Notes: generated from the letters alone by a model not told the origin. A stretch of DNA of 64,000 nt from Rhodopseudomonas faecalis (GCF_003217325.1 NZ_QJTI01000021.1:20459-84458), one strand, 5' to 3'; positions 19,930 to 30,068 are shown, counted from the first letter of the stretch. Numbers and translations: made by a program.

Positions 19930-20346
19930 ATGACACGTCATCACCGCAGCAACACCGGACCGGACGCCTCGCAGCGGCAATTGCGGGTGGGCGAGAGCGT
20001 GCGCCACGCGATCGCTGAAATCCTGGCCCAGGGCGGCGTCCATGATCCGGTCTTGGAAGGCCATTTGATCACGGTGCCCGAAGTGCGGATGTCGCCGGAC
20101 CTGAAGCTGGCGACCATCTATGTGATGCCGCTCGGCGGCCGCGACACCGAGATCGTGCTCAAGGCTCTGGAGCATCACAAGAAATTCCTGCGCGGCGAGA
20201 TCTCGCACCGCGTCAATCTGAAATACGCGCCAGACATCCGCTTCCGGCTCGACGAGCGATTCGACGAGGCCGAGCGCATCGACAAGCTGCTGCGGACCCC
20301 CGCGGTGCAACGAGACCTCAAGCAGAATTCGGACGACGAAGAATGA
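19930..20346 (+). CDS. rbfA: Ribosome-binding factor A
   Basis: A 138-residue KH-fold protein for late 30S maturation and cold adaptation. Conserved parts are [39 protein letters not shown] and the C-terminal [24 protein letters not shown] 19930 is used; the frame is open from 19867 but homology begins with SQRQLRVG. Its stop overlaps the truB ATG by 4 bases (ATGA). Confidence 0.95.
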   Translation: MTRHHRSNTGPDASQRQLRVGESVRHAIAEILAQGGVHDPVLEGHLITVPEVRMSPDLKLATIYVMPLGGRDTEIVLKALEHHKKFLRGEISHRVNLKYAPDIRFRLDERFDEAERIDKLLRTPAVQRDLKQNSDDEE

Positions 20347-21449
20347 CCATCAGCCTTGCCGCCAGCGCCATCGAGGCGCCCCACGACATGCCGCCCGCCG
20401 CCGAATGCAATCCTGCTGATGAGCCGCGCGCGCCGCGCGACAACAATGATCCGCGCAACAAGCAGGGCAAGGGCCGCCGCAATGACCAGCCGCGCCGCGA
20501 CAAGCGCGACGTCCATGGCTGGGTGGTGCTCGACAAGCCGATCGGCATGACCTCGACCCACGCGGTCGCGGTGGTGAAGCGGCTGTTCTCGGCCAAGCGC
20601 GCCGGCCATGCCGGCACCCTCGATCCGCTTGCGACCGGCGGCCTGCCGATCGCGATGGGCGAGGCCACCAAAACCGTGCCGTTCGTGATGGACGGCCGCA
20701 AGCGCTATCGGTTCACCGTTGCCTGGGGCGAGGAGCGCGACACCGACGATACCGAGGGCCGCGTCACCGCGACCAGCGACCAGCGCCCGACCGCCGAGGC
20801 GATCATGGCGCTGCTGCCGCGCTTCACCGGCGTGATCGAACAGCTGCCGCCGCAATATTCGGCGATCAAGATCAATGGCGAGCGCGCCTATGACCTCGCG
20901 CGCGACGGCGAGGTGGTGGCGCTGACCCCGCGTCCGGTCGAGATCCACGAGCTGGTGCTGGTCGAGCACGGCGACAACGGCCTGTCGACCTTCGAAGCCG
21001 AGTGCGGCAAGGGCACCTATGTCCGCGCGCTGGCCCGCGATTTCGGCCGGCTGCTCGGCTGCTACGGCCATATTTGCGCGCTGCGCCGCACCCTGGTTGG
21101 CCCGTTCGACGAGGCGGACATGATTCCGCTGGCAGAACTGGAGGCTTTGTGTAATAGAGCGGCGTCTGGCGAGGGCAACCTCGCCGACGCGCTTTTGCCC
21201 GTTGAGACCGCGCTGGACGACATCCCGGCACTGGCCGTCACACGGGCTGATGCGGCAAGGCTCCATCGGGGCCAGGCCGTTGTGTTGCGCGGACGGGATG
21301 CGCCCATCTGTAGCGGTACGGTGTATGTCACAGTGGCAGGCCGACTTCTGGCTCTCGCCGAAGTTGGCAATGGCGAACTGATCCCCAAGCGTGTGTTCAA
21401 TCTGACCGGGCTGACCGCCAGTCCGGTACGCAAGGAAGAAGGTTACTGA
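20343..21449 (+). CDS. truB: tRNA pseudouridine(55) synthase TruB
   Basis: A 368-residue enzyme that makes pseudouridine 55 in tRNA. The catalytic Asp is in [11 protein letters not shown] near residue 94, after [17 protein letters not shown]. The [17 protein letters not shown] and [16 protein letters not shown] motifs follow. The N-terminus has about 55 extra charged residues. It is coupled to rbfA by a 4-base overlap and is 2 bases from rpsO. Confidence 0.96.
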   Translation: MTISLAASAIEAPHDMPPAAECNPADEPRAPRDNNDPRNKQGKGRRNDQPRRDKRDVHGWVVLDKPIGMTSTHAVAVVKRLFSAKRAGHAGTLDPLATGGLPIAMGEATKTVPFVMDGRKRYRFTVAWGEERDTDDTEGRVTATSDQRPTAEAIMALLPRFTGVIEQLPPQYSAIKINGERAYDLARDGEVVALTPRPVEIHELVLVEHGDNGLSTFEAECGKGTYVRALARDFGRLLGCYGHICALRRTLVGPFDEADMIPLAELEALCNRAASGEGNLADALLPVETALDDIPALAVTRADAARLHRGQAVVLRGRDAPICSGTVYVTVAGRLLALAEVGNGELIPKRVFNLTGLTASPVRKEEGY

Positions 21450-21451
21450 CG

Positions 21452-21721
21452 ATGTCGATTACCGCCGAACGTAAAGCGGAAGTCATCAAGAACAACGCCC
21501 TCAAGGCCGGTGACACTGGTTCGCCGGAGGTTCAGGTCGCGATCCTGTCGGAACGCATCGCCAACCTCACCACCCACTTCAAGACCCACGGCAAGGACAA
21601 TCACTCCCGCCGCGGCCTGCTGAAGCTGGTGTCGACCCGGCGTTCGCTGCTGGACTACATCAAGAAGAAGGACGAGGCGCGCTACAAGGCGCTGCTCGAA
21701 AAGCACAACATTCGTCGCTAA
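21452..21721 (+). CDS. rpsO: 30S ribosomal protein S15
   Basis: An 89-residue primary 16S rRNA-binding protein of the small subunit platform. The full family sequence is present, including [36 protein letters not shown] and [12 protein letters not shown]. Length is the standard 89. It is followed by a GC-rich hairpin with T-run and then, after a long leader, by pnp, the rpsO-pnp arrangement known from E. coli. Confidence 0.98.
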   Translation: MSITAERKAEVIKNNALKAGDTGSPEVQVAILSERIANLTTHFKTHGKDNHSRRGLLKLVSTRRSLLDYIKKKDEARYKALLEKHNIRR

Positions 21722-21728
21722 GCATAAT

Positions 21729-21753
21729 GCGCGCGCGTTGAGCGCGCGCTTTT
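21729..21753 (+). terminator. Terminator-like hairpin after rpsO
   Basis: An 8-bp GCGCGCGC stem (21729-21736 with 21742-21749, loop GTTGA) is followed by four T residues. It is probably a partial terminator between rpsO and pnp. Confidence 0.65.
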
Positions 21754-21964
21754 GCGTATGGCCCGGGGGCTCGCCTCTCGGGATGTCCCGGGGACCATAC
21801 GTCGATCGCCACCAGGCTATCCAGCCTCGGCGATGCCCAGCAGCACTCCGGCGGCTGGGCGATGGCGGGCGAGGTGTCCGCCGCGCGGGTTAAGCCATGG
21901 AAGGCTGGCCCGCAGCCATCGGGAGGATGAACGCCATCCGACTCATGAAGACCATGGCAGGATC

Positions 21965-22006
21965 GCGGGACGCTGACGCCGCTAGCGCGGTGTGGCAGCG
22001 TCCCGC
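21965..22006 (+). promoter_or_regulatory. Long stem-loop in the pnp leader (candidate RNase III/PNPase autoregulation element)
   Basis: The 353-base gap between rpsO and pnp ends with a long hairpin: an 11-bp perfect stem (21965-21975 with 21996-22006) is extended by about 7 more pairs around a TAGC loop, with a 2-base bulge. It lies 68 bases before the pnp ATG. In E. coli, RNase III cuts a leader stem at this relative position and PNPase then represses its own mRNA. The same function here is an inference. Upstream, a 7-bp GCCCAGC/GCTGGGC inverted repeat near 21835-21865 may add structure. Confidence 0.55.
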
Positions 22007-22074
22007 CATCTTGCGCATGGTTTTCTGGGTTTGGGCGTTCGTGCCTTTCGTGCAATCCATGAAAGAGATACGCA

Positions 22075-24240
22075 ATGTTCAACGTTCATTCCGTCGAGAT
22101 CGATTGGGGCGGGCGTCCGCTCAAGCTTGAGACCGGCAAGATCGCCCGGCAGGCTGACGGCGCCGTCGTCGCCACCTATGGCGAGACCGTGGTGCTCGCC
22201 ACCGTCGTGGCCGCCAAGGACGCCCGTGACGGCGTCGACTTCCTGCCGCTGACCGTCGACTATCAGGAAAAGGCCTATGCGGCCGGCCGCATCCCGGGCG
22301 GTTACTTCAAGCGTGAAGGCCGTCCGAGCGAGAAGGAGACCCTGGTCTCCCGTCTGATCGACCGTCCGATCCGTCCGCTGTTCGCCGATGGCTGGCGCAA
22401 CGAGACCCAGGTGATCGTGACCGTGCTGTCGCACGACATGGAAAACGATCCCGACGTGCTGGCGATGGTCGCCGCTTCGGCTGCGCTGACCCTGTCCGGC
22501 GCCCCGTTCAAGGGCCCGATCGGCGCCGCCCGTGTCGGCTTCATCAACGACGAATACGTGCTCAACCCGGTGCTCGACGAGATGGCCGAGACCCAGCTTG
22601 AGCTGGTGGTCGCCGGCACCTCGGACGCCGTGCTGATGGTGGAATCGGAAGCCAAGGAGCTGTCCGAAGAAATCATGCTCGGCGCCGTGATGTTCGGTCA
22701 TCGCCACTTCCAGCCGGTGATCAACGCGATCATCGAGCTTGCCGAGAAGGCCGCCAAGGAGCCGCGCGAAGTCGCCGCGACCGACAACAGCGCCCTGGAA
22801 AAGGAAATGCTCGGCCTGGTCGAGCAGGAGCTGCGCGCCGCTTACGCCATCCCGGTGAAGCAGGAGCGTTATGCCGCGGTCGGCGCCGTCAAGGACAAGG
22901 TGATGGCGCACTACTTCCCGGAAGGGCAGGAGCCGCAATACGACAAGATCCGCGTCGCCGACGTCTTCAAGGAACTTGAAGCCAAGATCGTGCGCTGGAA
23001 CATCCTCGACACCGGCAAGCGCATCGACGGCCGCGACGTCAAGACCGTGCGCAACATTCTGGCCGAGGTCGGCGTGCTGCCGCGCGCCCACGGTTCGGCG
23101 CTGTTCACCCGCGGTGAAACCCAGGCGATGGTCGTGACCACGCTCGGCACCGGCGAAGACGAGCAGTATGTCGACTCGCTGTCGGGAACGTACAAAGAGA
23201 CGTTCATGCTGCACTACAACTTCCCGCCCTACTCGGTGGGTGAGACCGGCCGGCTCGGCGGCACCAAGCGCCGCGAAATCGGCCATGGCAAGCTGGCCTG
23301 GCGTGCGATCCATCCGGTGCTGCCGCCGCATCATGAGTTCCCGTACACGCTGCGCGTGGTCTCCGAGATCACCGAGTCGAACGGCTCGTCCTCGATGGCT
23401 TCGGTGTGCGGCGCCTCGCTGGCGCTGATGGACGCGGGCGTGCCGCTGAAGCGTCCGACCGCCGGCATCGCCATGGGTCTGATCCTGGAAGGCGAGCGCT
23501 ACGCGGTGCTGAGCGACATTCTCGGCGACGAGGATCACCTCGGCGACATGGACTTCAAGGTGGCCGGTACTGAGCAGGGCATCACCTCGCTGCAGATGGA
23601 CATCAAGATCGCCGGCATCACCGAAGAGATCATGAAGGTGGCGCTCGGCCAGGCCAAGGATGGCCGTATCCACATCCTCGGCGAAATGTCCAAGGCGCTC
23701 ACCAACGCCCGCGCTGAGCTCGGCGAATACGCGCCGCGCATCGAGACCTTCAAGATCGCCACCGACAAGATCCGCGAAGTGATCGGCACCGGCGGCAAGG
23801 TGATCCGCGAGATCGTCGAAAAGACCGGCGCCAAGATCAACATCGAGGACGACGGCACCGTGAAGGTCGCCTCCAGCGACGGCGAGTCGATCAAGGCCGC
23901 CATCAAGTGGATCAAGTCGATCGCTTCCGATCCGGAAATCGGCCAGATCTACGAAGGCACCGTGGTCAAGGTGATGGAGTTCGGCGCGTTCGTGAACTTC
24001 TTCGGCGCCAAGGATGGTCTGGTGCATATCAGCCAGCTCGCCGCCGGCCGCGTGCAGAAGACCTCGGACGTCGTCAAGGAAGGCGACAAGGTCAAGGTCA
24101 AGCTGCTCGGCTTCGACGATCGCGGCAAGACCCGGCTGTCGATGAAGGTGGTCGATCAGGCCACCGGCGAAGACATCGAGGCCAAGCTGAAGGCGGAAGC
24201 CGAGAAGGCCAAGGCCGAAGGCGCCCCCGCGGCCGAGTAA
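22075..24240 (+). CDS. pnp: Polyribonucleotide nucleotidyltransferase (PNPase)
   Basis: A 721-residue phosphorolytic 3'-5' exoribonuclease and degradosome partner. Two RNase PH domains are separated by a helical domain; the second holds the catalytic core ([15 protein letters not shown], then [19 protein letters not shown]). Then come a KH domain ([18 protein letters not shown]) and an S1 domain ([21 protein letters not shown]). A strong terminator follows, ending the superoperon. Confidence 0.98.
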   Translation: MFNVHSVEIDWGGRPLKLETGKIARQADGAVVATYGETVVLATVVAAKDARDGVDFLPLTVDYQEKAYAAGRIPGGYFKREGRPSEKETLVSRLIDRPIRPLFADGWRNETQVIVTVLSHDMENDPDVLAMVAASAALTLSGAPFKGPIGAARVGFINDEYVLNPVLDEMAETQLELVVAGTSDAVLMVESEAKELSEEIMLGAVMFGHRHFQPVINAIIELAEKAAKEPREVAATDNSALEKEMLGLVEQELRAAYAIPVKQERYAAVGAVKDKVMAHYFPEGQEPQYDKIRVADVFKELEAKIVRWNILDTGKRIDGRDVKTVRNILAEVGVLPRAHGSALFTRGETQAMVVTTLGTGEDEQYVDSLSGTYKETFMLHYNFPPYSVGETGRLGGTKRREIGHGKLAWRAIHPVLPPHHEFPYTLRVVSEITESNGSSSMASVCGASLALMDAGVPLKRPTAGIAMGLILEGERYAVLSDILGDEDHLGDMDFKVAGTEQGITSLQMDIKIAGITEEIMKVALGQAKDGRIHILGEMSKALTNARAELGEYAPRIETFKIATDKIREVIGTGGKVIREIVEKTGAKINIEDDGTVKVASSDGESIKAAIKWIKSIASDPEIGQIYEGTVVKVMEFGAFVNFFGAKDGLVHISQLAAGRVQKTSDVVKEGDKVKVKLLGFDDRGKTRLSMKVVDQATGEDIEAKLKAEAEKAKAEGAPAAE

Positions 24241-24270
24241 ATTATCGCGTCCCTGACGCGCGTGATCAAA

Positions 24271-24295
24271 GGGCGGCCGCAGGGCCGCCCTTTTT
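24271..24295 (+). terminator. Intrinsic terminator after pnp
   Basis: An 8-bp GGGCGGCC/GGCCGCCC stem with a short GCAG loop is followed directly by five T residues, 30 bases after the pnp stop. It is a textbook rho-independent terminator for the rimP-pnp superoperon. Confidence 0.88.
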
Positions 24296-24414
24296 GTTGC
24301 GTGGTGACTTGTTGCGCGGTGACCGTTTTCCGAGGCACGGAACCGGGCCGTGAAACACCGACAACGCGACGCGGGGGATGGGCGAACCGCGATCGACAGG
24401 TTAGATGTGAGGGC

Positions 24415-24912
24415 ATGACCGACGTTCACCCGACCTTTCCTGCGCCGGATCACGATCACGCCCGCTGTGCCGCCGAGGCCTTGCTGCGCGCCGAGCAGAC
24501 CTGCCTGCGCCGCGGCCAGAATTTTACGCCGATCCGCCGCCAGGTGCTGCAAGCGCTGCTCGGCAGCCATCGCCCGCTCGGCGCCTATGAGATCATCGAA
24601 CAATTGGCCGCGCAGATCGCGCGGCCGGCGCCGATCACCGTGTATCGCGCGCTGGAATTTCTGATGCAGAATGGGCTGGTACATCGCATCGAAAGCCGCA
24701 ACGCGTTCCTGGCCTGCGCGCATCGCCATGACGAATGCGGCAATGTCGCGTTTTTGATCTGCGAGCGCTGCGGATCAGTCGGGGAGTTGGTGATCGGCAC
24801 GCTGGCCGCCAATCTCAAGGAGTCGGCCCGGCTCGCCGGCTTTGCCGCCACCATGACGGTGATCGAGATCACCGGCATCTGTTCCAACTGCCAAACTCAA
24901 GCTCAAACTTAG
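24415..24912 (+). CDS. zur: Zinc uptake regulator Zur (Fur family)
   Basis: A 165-residue Fur-superfamily repressor of zinc-uptake genes. The winged helix is in NFTPIRRQVLQALLGSHRPL and APITVYRALEFLMQNGLVHR. The Zur-type metal sites are HRHDECGN, CERCG and the C-terminal CSNC. Two CxxC pairs separate it from the Fur/Mur protein at 5247. ATG 24415 matches the family start; the frame stays open upstream to 24262. The znu transporter genes, its usual targets, are not in the window. Confidence 0.92.
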   Translation: MTDVHPTFPAPDHDHARCAAEALLRAEQTCLRRGQNFTPIRRQVLQALLGSHRPLGAYEIIEQLAAQIARPAPITVYRALEFLMQNGLVHRIESRNAFLACAHRHDECGNVAFLICERCGSVGELVIGTLAANLKESARLAGFAATMTVIEITGICSNCQTQAQT

Positions 24913-24945
24913 CCCGCACCGACACCGCCCAACGCCGGAGGCGCG

Positions 24946-25899
24946 ATGAGTTCCGATTCACCGATCGCCTATTCGTCCGGCCGGCCGATGACGCTCAGCG
25001 CCATCGCCCTGATGCTGCTGTGCTGCCTGAGCTGGGGTTTTAATCAGATCGCGGTCAAGCTGGTGCTGCCGGAGGTGCCGCCGCTGCTGCAGGCCACCAT
25101 TCGCTCCTCGGGCGCGCTGGTGGTGATCATGCTGGTGGCCTTGAGCCGCCGCGTCGATCTGTTCAAGCGCGACGGCACGCTGAAAGCCGGGCTGTTGGCC
25201 GGGGTGCTGTTCGCTCTGGAATTCGTGCTGATCTATCGCGGCCTGTTGCTGACCACCGCCTCGCGCGCCGTGGTGTTTCTCTACACCGCGCCGTTCTTCG
25301 TGGCGCTCGGCTCCTACCGGCTGCTCGGCGAGCGGCTGCGGCCGCTGCAATGGGCCGGGCTCGGGCTCAGTTTCGCCGGTGTGGCCCTGGCGATCGGGGT
25401 GCCGCAGCCCGATGTCGATCGCTCGGTGCTGCTCGGCGATCTGATGCTGGTCGGCGGCGGCGCGCTATGGGCGGCCACCACCATGATCGTCAAAACCACC
25501 GCGCTCGGCCGCGCCCCGGCCGAAAAAGGGCTCGGCTATCAGGTCGCGGTGTCGATCCCGATCCTGGGCGCGGCGGCCTGGCTGACCGGCGAGACCGTTC
25601 CGGCGATGCCGGGCGCGCTGTCGCTGGCGCTATTGGCCTATCAGGCGGTCTGGGTGGTCGGGCTGACCTTCCTGCTGTGGTTCGCGCTGGTGAAGACCTA
25701 TTCGGCGAGCACGCTGTCGTCGTTCACCTTCATCACCCCGCTGTTCGGGGTTGCCGCCGGCTATCTGGTGCTGAACGAGCCGCTCAGCCCGGCGTTCGGG
25801 GCGGCGGCGCTGTTGGTGATCGCCGGGCTCTATCTGGTCAACAAGCCGCCGCGCCGGCAGCCGCGCCGCGGCCCGCCCGCGCCGGATCTGCCGGCGTGA
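24946..25899 (+). CDS. DMT-superfamily (EamA) permease
   Basis: A 317-residue inner-membrane protein with ten predicted membrane segments in two EamA repeats (about 18-150 and 165-300), for example LMLLCCLSWGFNQIAVKLVL and ALLVIAGLYLVNK. A Pro/Arg-rich tail follows. The family exports metabolites or amino acids; the substrate cannot be read here. It begins 33 bases after zur, which suggests co-transcription, but a link to zinc is not shown. Confidence 0.88.
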   Translation: MSSDSPIAYSSGRPMTLSAIALMLLCCLSWGFNQIAVKLVLPEVPPLLQATIRSSGALVVIMLVALSRRVDLFKRDGTLKAGLLAGVLFALEFVLIYRGLLLTTASRAVVFLYTAPFFVALGSYRLLGERLRPLQWAGLGLSFAGVALAIGVPQPDVDRSVLLGDLMLVGGGALWAATTMIVKTTALGRAPAEKGLGYQVAVSIPILGAAAWLTGETVPAMPGALSLALLAYQAVWVVGLTFLLWFALVKTYSASTLSSFTFITPLFGVAAGYLVLNEPLSPAFGAAALLVIAGLYLVNKPPRRQPRRGPPAPDLPA

Positions 25900-26085
25900 T
25901 CCGAGAGGGGCATGGCCGTGATGGAACTCGCGGCAACTTTGCGCGTGATCACATTCGGGTTCCAGATCTGGCGCTATTTGTGAGGTTAGCCCATCTGCTT
26001 CGGCATGCCACCCTTGATCGGGCATCACTACGTGCGCCGATTGATCGATTGCTGACTGTCATCAAAACCTGATATTTGAGCGCCC

Positions 26086-27375
26086 ATGAACAAGCTCGAG
26101 AATCCGCTGCAGAACGATATCGCTGGCCCGGCGCCGCGGCATCGCACCACCCAGGTCATGGTCGGCAACGTCGCCGTCGGCGGGGGGGCTCCGATCGTCG
26201 TGCAGTCGATGACCAACACCGACACCGCCGACGTACAAGGCACCGTCGACCAGATCATTCGGCTGGCCAATACCGGCTCGGAACTGGTGCGCATCACGGT
26301 CGACCGCGAGGAAGCTGCCGCCGCCGTGCCGCATATCCGCGACGGCCTGCGCAAGCGCGGTGTCACCGTGCCGCTGATCGGCGATTTCCATTACATCGGC
26401 CACAAGCTGCTGGCGGAATACCCGGCCTGTGCCGAGGCGCTCGACAAATACCGGATCAATCCGGGCAATGTCGGCTTCAAGGACAAGCGTGACAGCCAGT
26501 TCGCCGACATCGTCGAAATCGCCATCAAGAACAATAAGGCGGTGCGGATCGGCGCCAATTGGGGCTCGCTCGACCAGGAGCTTCTGACCAAGCTCATGGA
26601 AGAAAACGCCAATTCGGCGACGCCGCGCGATGCCCGCGCCGTGACCCGCGAGGCGATGGTGCAGTCGGCGCTGCTGTCGGCGGCGCGGGCCGAGGAAATC
26701 GGCCTGCCCAAGAACAAGATGGTGCTGTCGGCCAAGGTGTCCTCGGTGCAGGACCTGATCGCGGTCTATCAGGACCTCGCCTCCCGCTCCGATTACGCCA
26801 TCCATCTCGGCCTGACCGAGGCCGGTATGGGCTCCAAGGGCATCGTCGCGTCAGCGGCGGCGCTCGGCATCCTGCTGCAGCAGGGCATCGGCGACACCAT
26901 CCGCATTTCGCTGACCCCGGAACCGGGCGGTGATCGCACCCTGGAAGTGCAGGTCGCTCAGGAACTGCTGCAGACCATGGGTTTTCGCACCTTCGTGCCG
27001 CTGGTGGCCGCCTGCCCCGGCTGCGGCCGCACCACCTCGACCACCTTCCAGGAGCTGGCGCGCTCGATTCAGGATTTCATCCGGACCGAGATGCCGGAGT
27101 GGCGCAGCCGTTATCCGGGCGTCGAAAACCTGCACGTCGCGGTGATGGGCTGCATCGTCAACGGCCCCGGCGAGAGCAAGCACGCCAATATCGGCATCTC
27201 GCTGCCCGGCACCGGCGAAACCCCGGCGGCGCCGGTGTTCGTCGATGGCCAGAAGGTCAAGACGCTGCGCGGCCCGACCATTGCCACCGAATTCAAGGCG
27301 ATGGTGATCGACTATATCGAAAAGCGTTACGGCCAGGGCGCCGGCTCTTCGGAAGCGGTGACCGCGGCGGAGTAA
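26086..27375 (+). CDS. ispG: 4-hydroxy-3-methylbut-2-en-1-yl diphosphate synthase IspG (GcpE)
   Basis: A 429-residue [4Fe-4S] enzyme of the non-mevalonate isoprenoid pathway, converting MEcPP to HMBPP. Family sequences are [30 protein letters not shown] and RINPGNVGF. The cluster cysteines are in ACPGCGRT and [10 protein letters not shown]. The intact GcpE form with the long bacterial insert is present. It is followed by a terminator. ispA, further along in the window, uses the pathway's products. Confidence 0.97.
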   Translation: MNKLENPLQNDIAGPAPRHRTTQVMVGNVAVGGGAPIVVQSMTNTDTADVQGTVDQIIRLANTGSELVRITVDREEAAAAVPHIRDGLRKRGVTVPLIGDFHYIGHKLLAEYPACAEALDKYRINPGNVGFKDKRDSQFADIVEIAIKNNKAVRIGANWGSLDQELLTKLMEENANSATPRDARAVTREAMVQSALLSAARAEEIGLPKNKMVLSAKVSSVQDLIAVYQDLASRSDYAIHLGLTEAGMGSKGIVASAAALGILLQQGIGDTIRISLTPEPGGDRTLEVQVAQELLQTMGFRTFVPLVAACPGCGRTTSTTFQELARSIQDFIRTEMPEWRSRYPGVENLHVAVMGCIVNGPGESKHANIGISLPGTGETPAAPVFVDGQKVKTLRGPTIATEFKAMVIDYIEKRYGQGAGSSEAVTAAE

Positions 27376-27399
27376 TCCTCCCCTCGGCGAGGTTAAGCG

Positions 27400-27434
27400 A
27401 CGACGCCGAGGCGGTTTCGCTTCGGCGTCGTTTT
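27400..27434 (+). terminator. Intrinsic terminator after ispG
   Basis: A 10-bp perfect stem ACGACGCCGA/TCGGCGTCGT (27400-27409 with 27422-27431) is followed by a short T-run, 25 bases after ispG. Confidence 0.82.
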
Positions 27435-27598
27435 GCTATCCGGATCAAGCGGATCGGGTGCAGCTCCCTCAGACGCGACGCCTTTGCCAAGTGGCGCCCG
27501 CTTTGCTGAACCGCCGTGAGGTAACCGATTATTCACTGTGCCGCGCCGCCAGCCGGTGATTTCACCGTTTGGCAAGGTTCGAAATTCACCCTGGACGC

Positions 27599-29272
27599 AT
27601 GTCTAGTCGTGCAATGGCGCCACGTACCGCGCCCGCCGAAACCATGCGGTACCCCCACGAACTGCCGCCCCAGCGGCGGCAGGCAGTTGCTGACTTAGCT
27701 CTCGACACCTTTCTGGAAATGGGCCGCGCCGCGGCGATCGTCGGCACCCATGGCGAATTGCGGCTCGTCAACGACGCTTTCACCGAGCTGTTCGGCGGCG
27801 TCGATGGCCTGACTGCGCGGCTGGCCAAAATCAATGCCGATGTCGCGGCCTCGGGCGGGCGCTTGATCCATGAAGTGACGCTGCCCGATGGCCGCACCGT
27901 CGGCCTGGAAGTGACGCCGCTCGAACAGGGCTGTCTGATCACCGGCTTCGATATCAGCCGCCGCCAGCAGCGCCGCGCGCGCGAAGCGCAGCTGGCCCGC
28001 ACCGATGATCTCACCCAGCTCGGCAACCGGCTCTTGTTCCAGGAACAGCTCGCGGAACGATTGGCCGAGCCGGGCCACGCCTACCCGCCGGCGCTGCTGA
28101 CCATCGATCTTGGTCGCTTCAAGGCACTGAACGAAACGCTCGGCCGCAAGACCGGCGATGCGCTGCTGCGGCTGGTGGCGAAGCGGATCTGTTCGGCGCT
28201 GGCCGATCATGACGTGATCGCCCGGCTGGAAGGCGACAAATTCGCGGTGCTGCAACTCGGCCAGCCGCAGCCGCAGGGCTCGGCGGCGCTGGCGGCGCGG
28301 CTGATCGATCTGCTCGGCCGCGCCTATCTGGTCGATGGCCAATTGATCAACATCTCGGCCTGCGCCGGCATCGTGGTCGTCACGCCGGACATGATCGATG
28401 TCGAGCAGGTGATGAGCAGTGCCGATCTGGCGCTGAGCCGCGCCAAAAGCGACGGCCAGGGCAGCTATCGGTTCTTTGAAGCGGCGATGGACGAAAAGAT
28501 GCGGTCCTGCCGCAAGCTCGAGATCGATCTGCGGCGGGCGCTGTCGCTGCGCGAATTCTCGCTGGTCTATCAGCCGCAGGTCAGCCTGCACACCAGCGCT
28601 GTCAGCGGCTTTGAAGCGCTGCTGCGCTGGCAATGTCCGACCCGCGGCGCGGTGTCGCCGCTCGATTTCATCCCGCTCGCCGAACAGACCGGCGTGATCA
28701 CCTCGATCGGCGAATGGGTGCTGCGCACCGCCTGCCGCGAGGCCGCAAGCTGGCCCAATGACCACAGCATTGCCGTCAACGTTTCCGGCGTGCAGTTCGC
28801 CCATCCCAATCTGGTCAAGGTGGTGATGTCGGCGCTGGCGGAAAGCGGGCTGGCGCCGCAGCGGCTTGAACTGGAAATCACCGAAAGCGTGATGCTCGAC
28901 GATCAGGGCCAATCGCTGACCGTACTCAACAATCTGCGCTCGCTCGGCGTGCGCATGGCGCTCGACGATTTCGGCACCGGCTATTCGTCGCTCGGCTATC
29001 TGCGTCGCTTCAGCTTTGACAAGATCAAGATCGACCAGAGTTTTGTGCGCGGCACGGCCCATGATCCGGCCGGACAGGCGATCGTGCGCGCGATCTCGTC
29101 GCTCGGCCAGAGCCTCGGCATGAAGACCGTCGCGGAAGGCGTTGAAACCCGCGAGCAGTTCGATCGCGTCGTCGCCGATGGTTGCACCGATGTGCAGGGC
29201 TATTTGATCAGCCGGCCGCTCCCCGCCGGCCAGATTGCGAGTTTTCTCGATGACGGCATCCCGCAGCTTTAG
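27599..29272 (+). CDS. papA: PapA-like PAS-GGDEF-EAL c-di-GMP phosphodiesterase
   Basis: A 557-residue soluble c-di-GMP protein. A PAS-like N-terminus (about 35-120) is followed by a GGDEF domain (about 135-300) whose active-site motif is degenerate (EGDKF near 211-215), so cyclase activity is unlikely. The EAL domain (about 315-550) keeps FEALLRW, LELEITES, DDFGTGYSS, KIDQSFV and AEGVET, consistent with phosphodiesterase activity. The BLUF gene 44 bases downstream matches the R. palustris PapA-PapB pair, where the photosensor controls c-di-GMP hydrolysis in trans. ATG 27599 is chosen over TTG 27569. Confidence 0.9.
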   Translation: MSSRAMAPRTAPAETMRYPHELPPQRRQAVADLALDTFLEMGRAAAIVGTHGELRLVNDAFTELFGGVDGLTARLAKINADVAASGGRLIHEVTLPDGRTVGLEVTPLEQGCLITGFDISRRQQRRAREAQLARTDDLTQLGNRLLFQEQLAERLAEPGHAYPPALLTIDLGRFKALNETLGRKTGDALLRLVAKRICSALADHDVIARLEGDKFAVLQLGQPQPQGSAALAARLIDLLGRAYLVDGQLINISACAGIVVVTPDMIDVEQVMSSADLALSRAKSDGQGSYRFFEAAMDEKMRSCRKLEIDLRRALSLREFSLVYQPQVSLHTSAVSGFEALLRWQCPTRGAVSPLDFIPLAEQTGVITSIGEWVLRTACREAASWPNDHSIAVNVSGVQFAHPNLVKVVMSALAESGLAPQRLELEITESVMLDDQGQSLTVLNNLRSLGVRMALDDFGTGYSSLGYLRRFSFDKIKIDQSFVRGTAHDPAGQAIVRAISSLGQSLGMKTVAEGVETREQFDRVVADGCTDVQGYLISRPLPAGQIASFLDDGIPQL

Positions 29273-29316
29273 CGTTCTCGCCCGAAGGCATTCTCCCTAA
29301 CCGCCGGGTTATCACC

Positions 29317-29757
29317 ATGTCGACGCTGTACCGTCTGGTCTATCTCAGCAAAAACCGCATCAGCGGCGGCGCGGCCCATGTCGCGGCTGAAGTGCAATCG
29401 ATTCTGGCCGCCGCGCAGCGCAACAATCCGCCGCTTGAACTCACCGGCGCGTTGATCTTCAACGCCGGCATGTTCGCCCAGGTGCTGGAAGGCCCCTGCA
29501 GCGCCATCGAATCCACCTTTGAGAAGATTCAGCAGGACCCGCGCCACGGCGACCTCGAAGTGCTCGCCTATTACCAGACCACCGAGCGCGCGTTCCATCA
29601 TTGGTCGATGGGCTATTTCGGCCAGTCGCGCCAGGGCCAGGATCTATTCGGCCATCTCGCCAAGGTTACCGGCTTCAACACCGATGGTCTGGAAGGCACG
29701 CGGTTGTTCGAGATCATTCGCGACATCGCGCTCGAGGAAGAAACCCGCGCCGCCTGA
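29317..29757 (+). CDS. papB: PapB-like BLUF blue-light photosensor
   Basis: A 146-residue stand-alone BLUF flavoprotein. The residues of the FAD photocycle are present: Tyr9 in LYRLVYLS, Asn37 before LELTG, Gln55 in FAQVLEG, and Trp96/Met98 in HHWSMGY. The DPRHGDLEVL stretch is also typical. After the BLUF core (about 1-100) a short helical tail has no output domain, so it must act through a partner. The upstream papA product is the obvious candidate. Confidence 0.93.
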   Translation: MSTLYRLVYLSKNRISGGAAHVAAEVQSILAAAQRNNPPLELTGALIFNAGMFAQVLEGPCSAIESTFEKIQQDPRHGDLEVLAYYQTTERAFHHWSMGYFGQSRQGQDLFGHLAKVTGFNTDGLEGTRLFEIIRDIALEEETRAA

Positions 29758-29790
29758 GCCTTGCCGGTTCGCGTCAAGACAACGCGGCCA

Positions 29791-30057
29791 TTAAGCTCGG
29801 ATCGCGCTGCGACGGATGTGGGCCACGCCGCAGCGCGCCATCATCGCGAATGCCAGCAGCAGATACAGCGCCGCAAACACGTCCCAGCCGATCAACAGCC
29901 GGGTCGGCAGGTTGAGCGAGGCCGGCAATAGCAACAAGGTCGCGACACCGACGCCGAACGCGACGAAGGTGCGCGACCTTGCATAGATCACCCGCAGCAG
30001 AGTTGGCAGTTTGCGAAGACGCCGGAGGTGAGGGGCCTCGGTTTCCGGCGTCGTCAT
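29791..30057 (-). pseudogene. DUF1345 membrane protein, truncated at the 3' end
   Basis: An 88-residue open frame that matches only the N-terminal part of DUF1345 proteins, which are normally about 210-230 residues. LLRVIYARSRTFVAFGVGVATLLLLPASL and RLLIGWDVFAALYLLLAFAMMARC give two membrane segments (described here in two pieces), followed by GVAHIRR. The frame then stops after IRA, and no continuation is seen downstream in any frame before papB. It lies 11 bases after ispA on the same strand, so it may still be transcribed. A short functional protein cannot be excluded. Confidence 0.6.
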
Positions 30058-30068
30058 GTCGCTGTTGA

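Noticed and set aside
16810..24729. Very long antisense open frames opposite infB and pnp (1026 and 915 codons), and similar ones elsewhere.
   Set aside because: They are the usual shadow frames of GC-rich coding DNA. The sense genes are certain and the antisense proteins are low-complexity His/Arg/Ala-rich.
25912..25983. 23-codon frame MAVMELAATLRVITFGFQIW... between the DMT gene and ispG.
   Set aside because: It has a plausible AGAGGGG site and a hydrophobic look, but is too short to support without conservation data.
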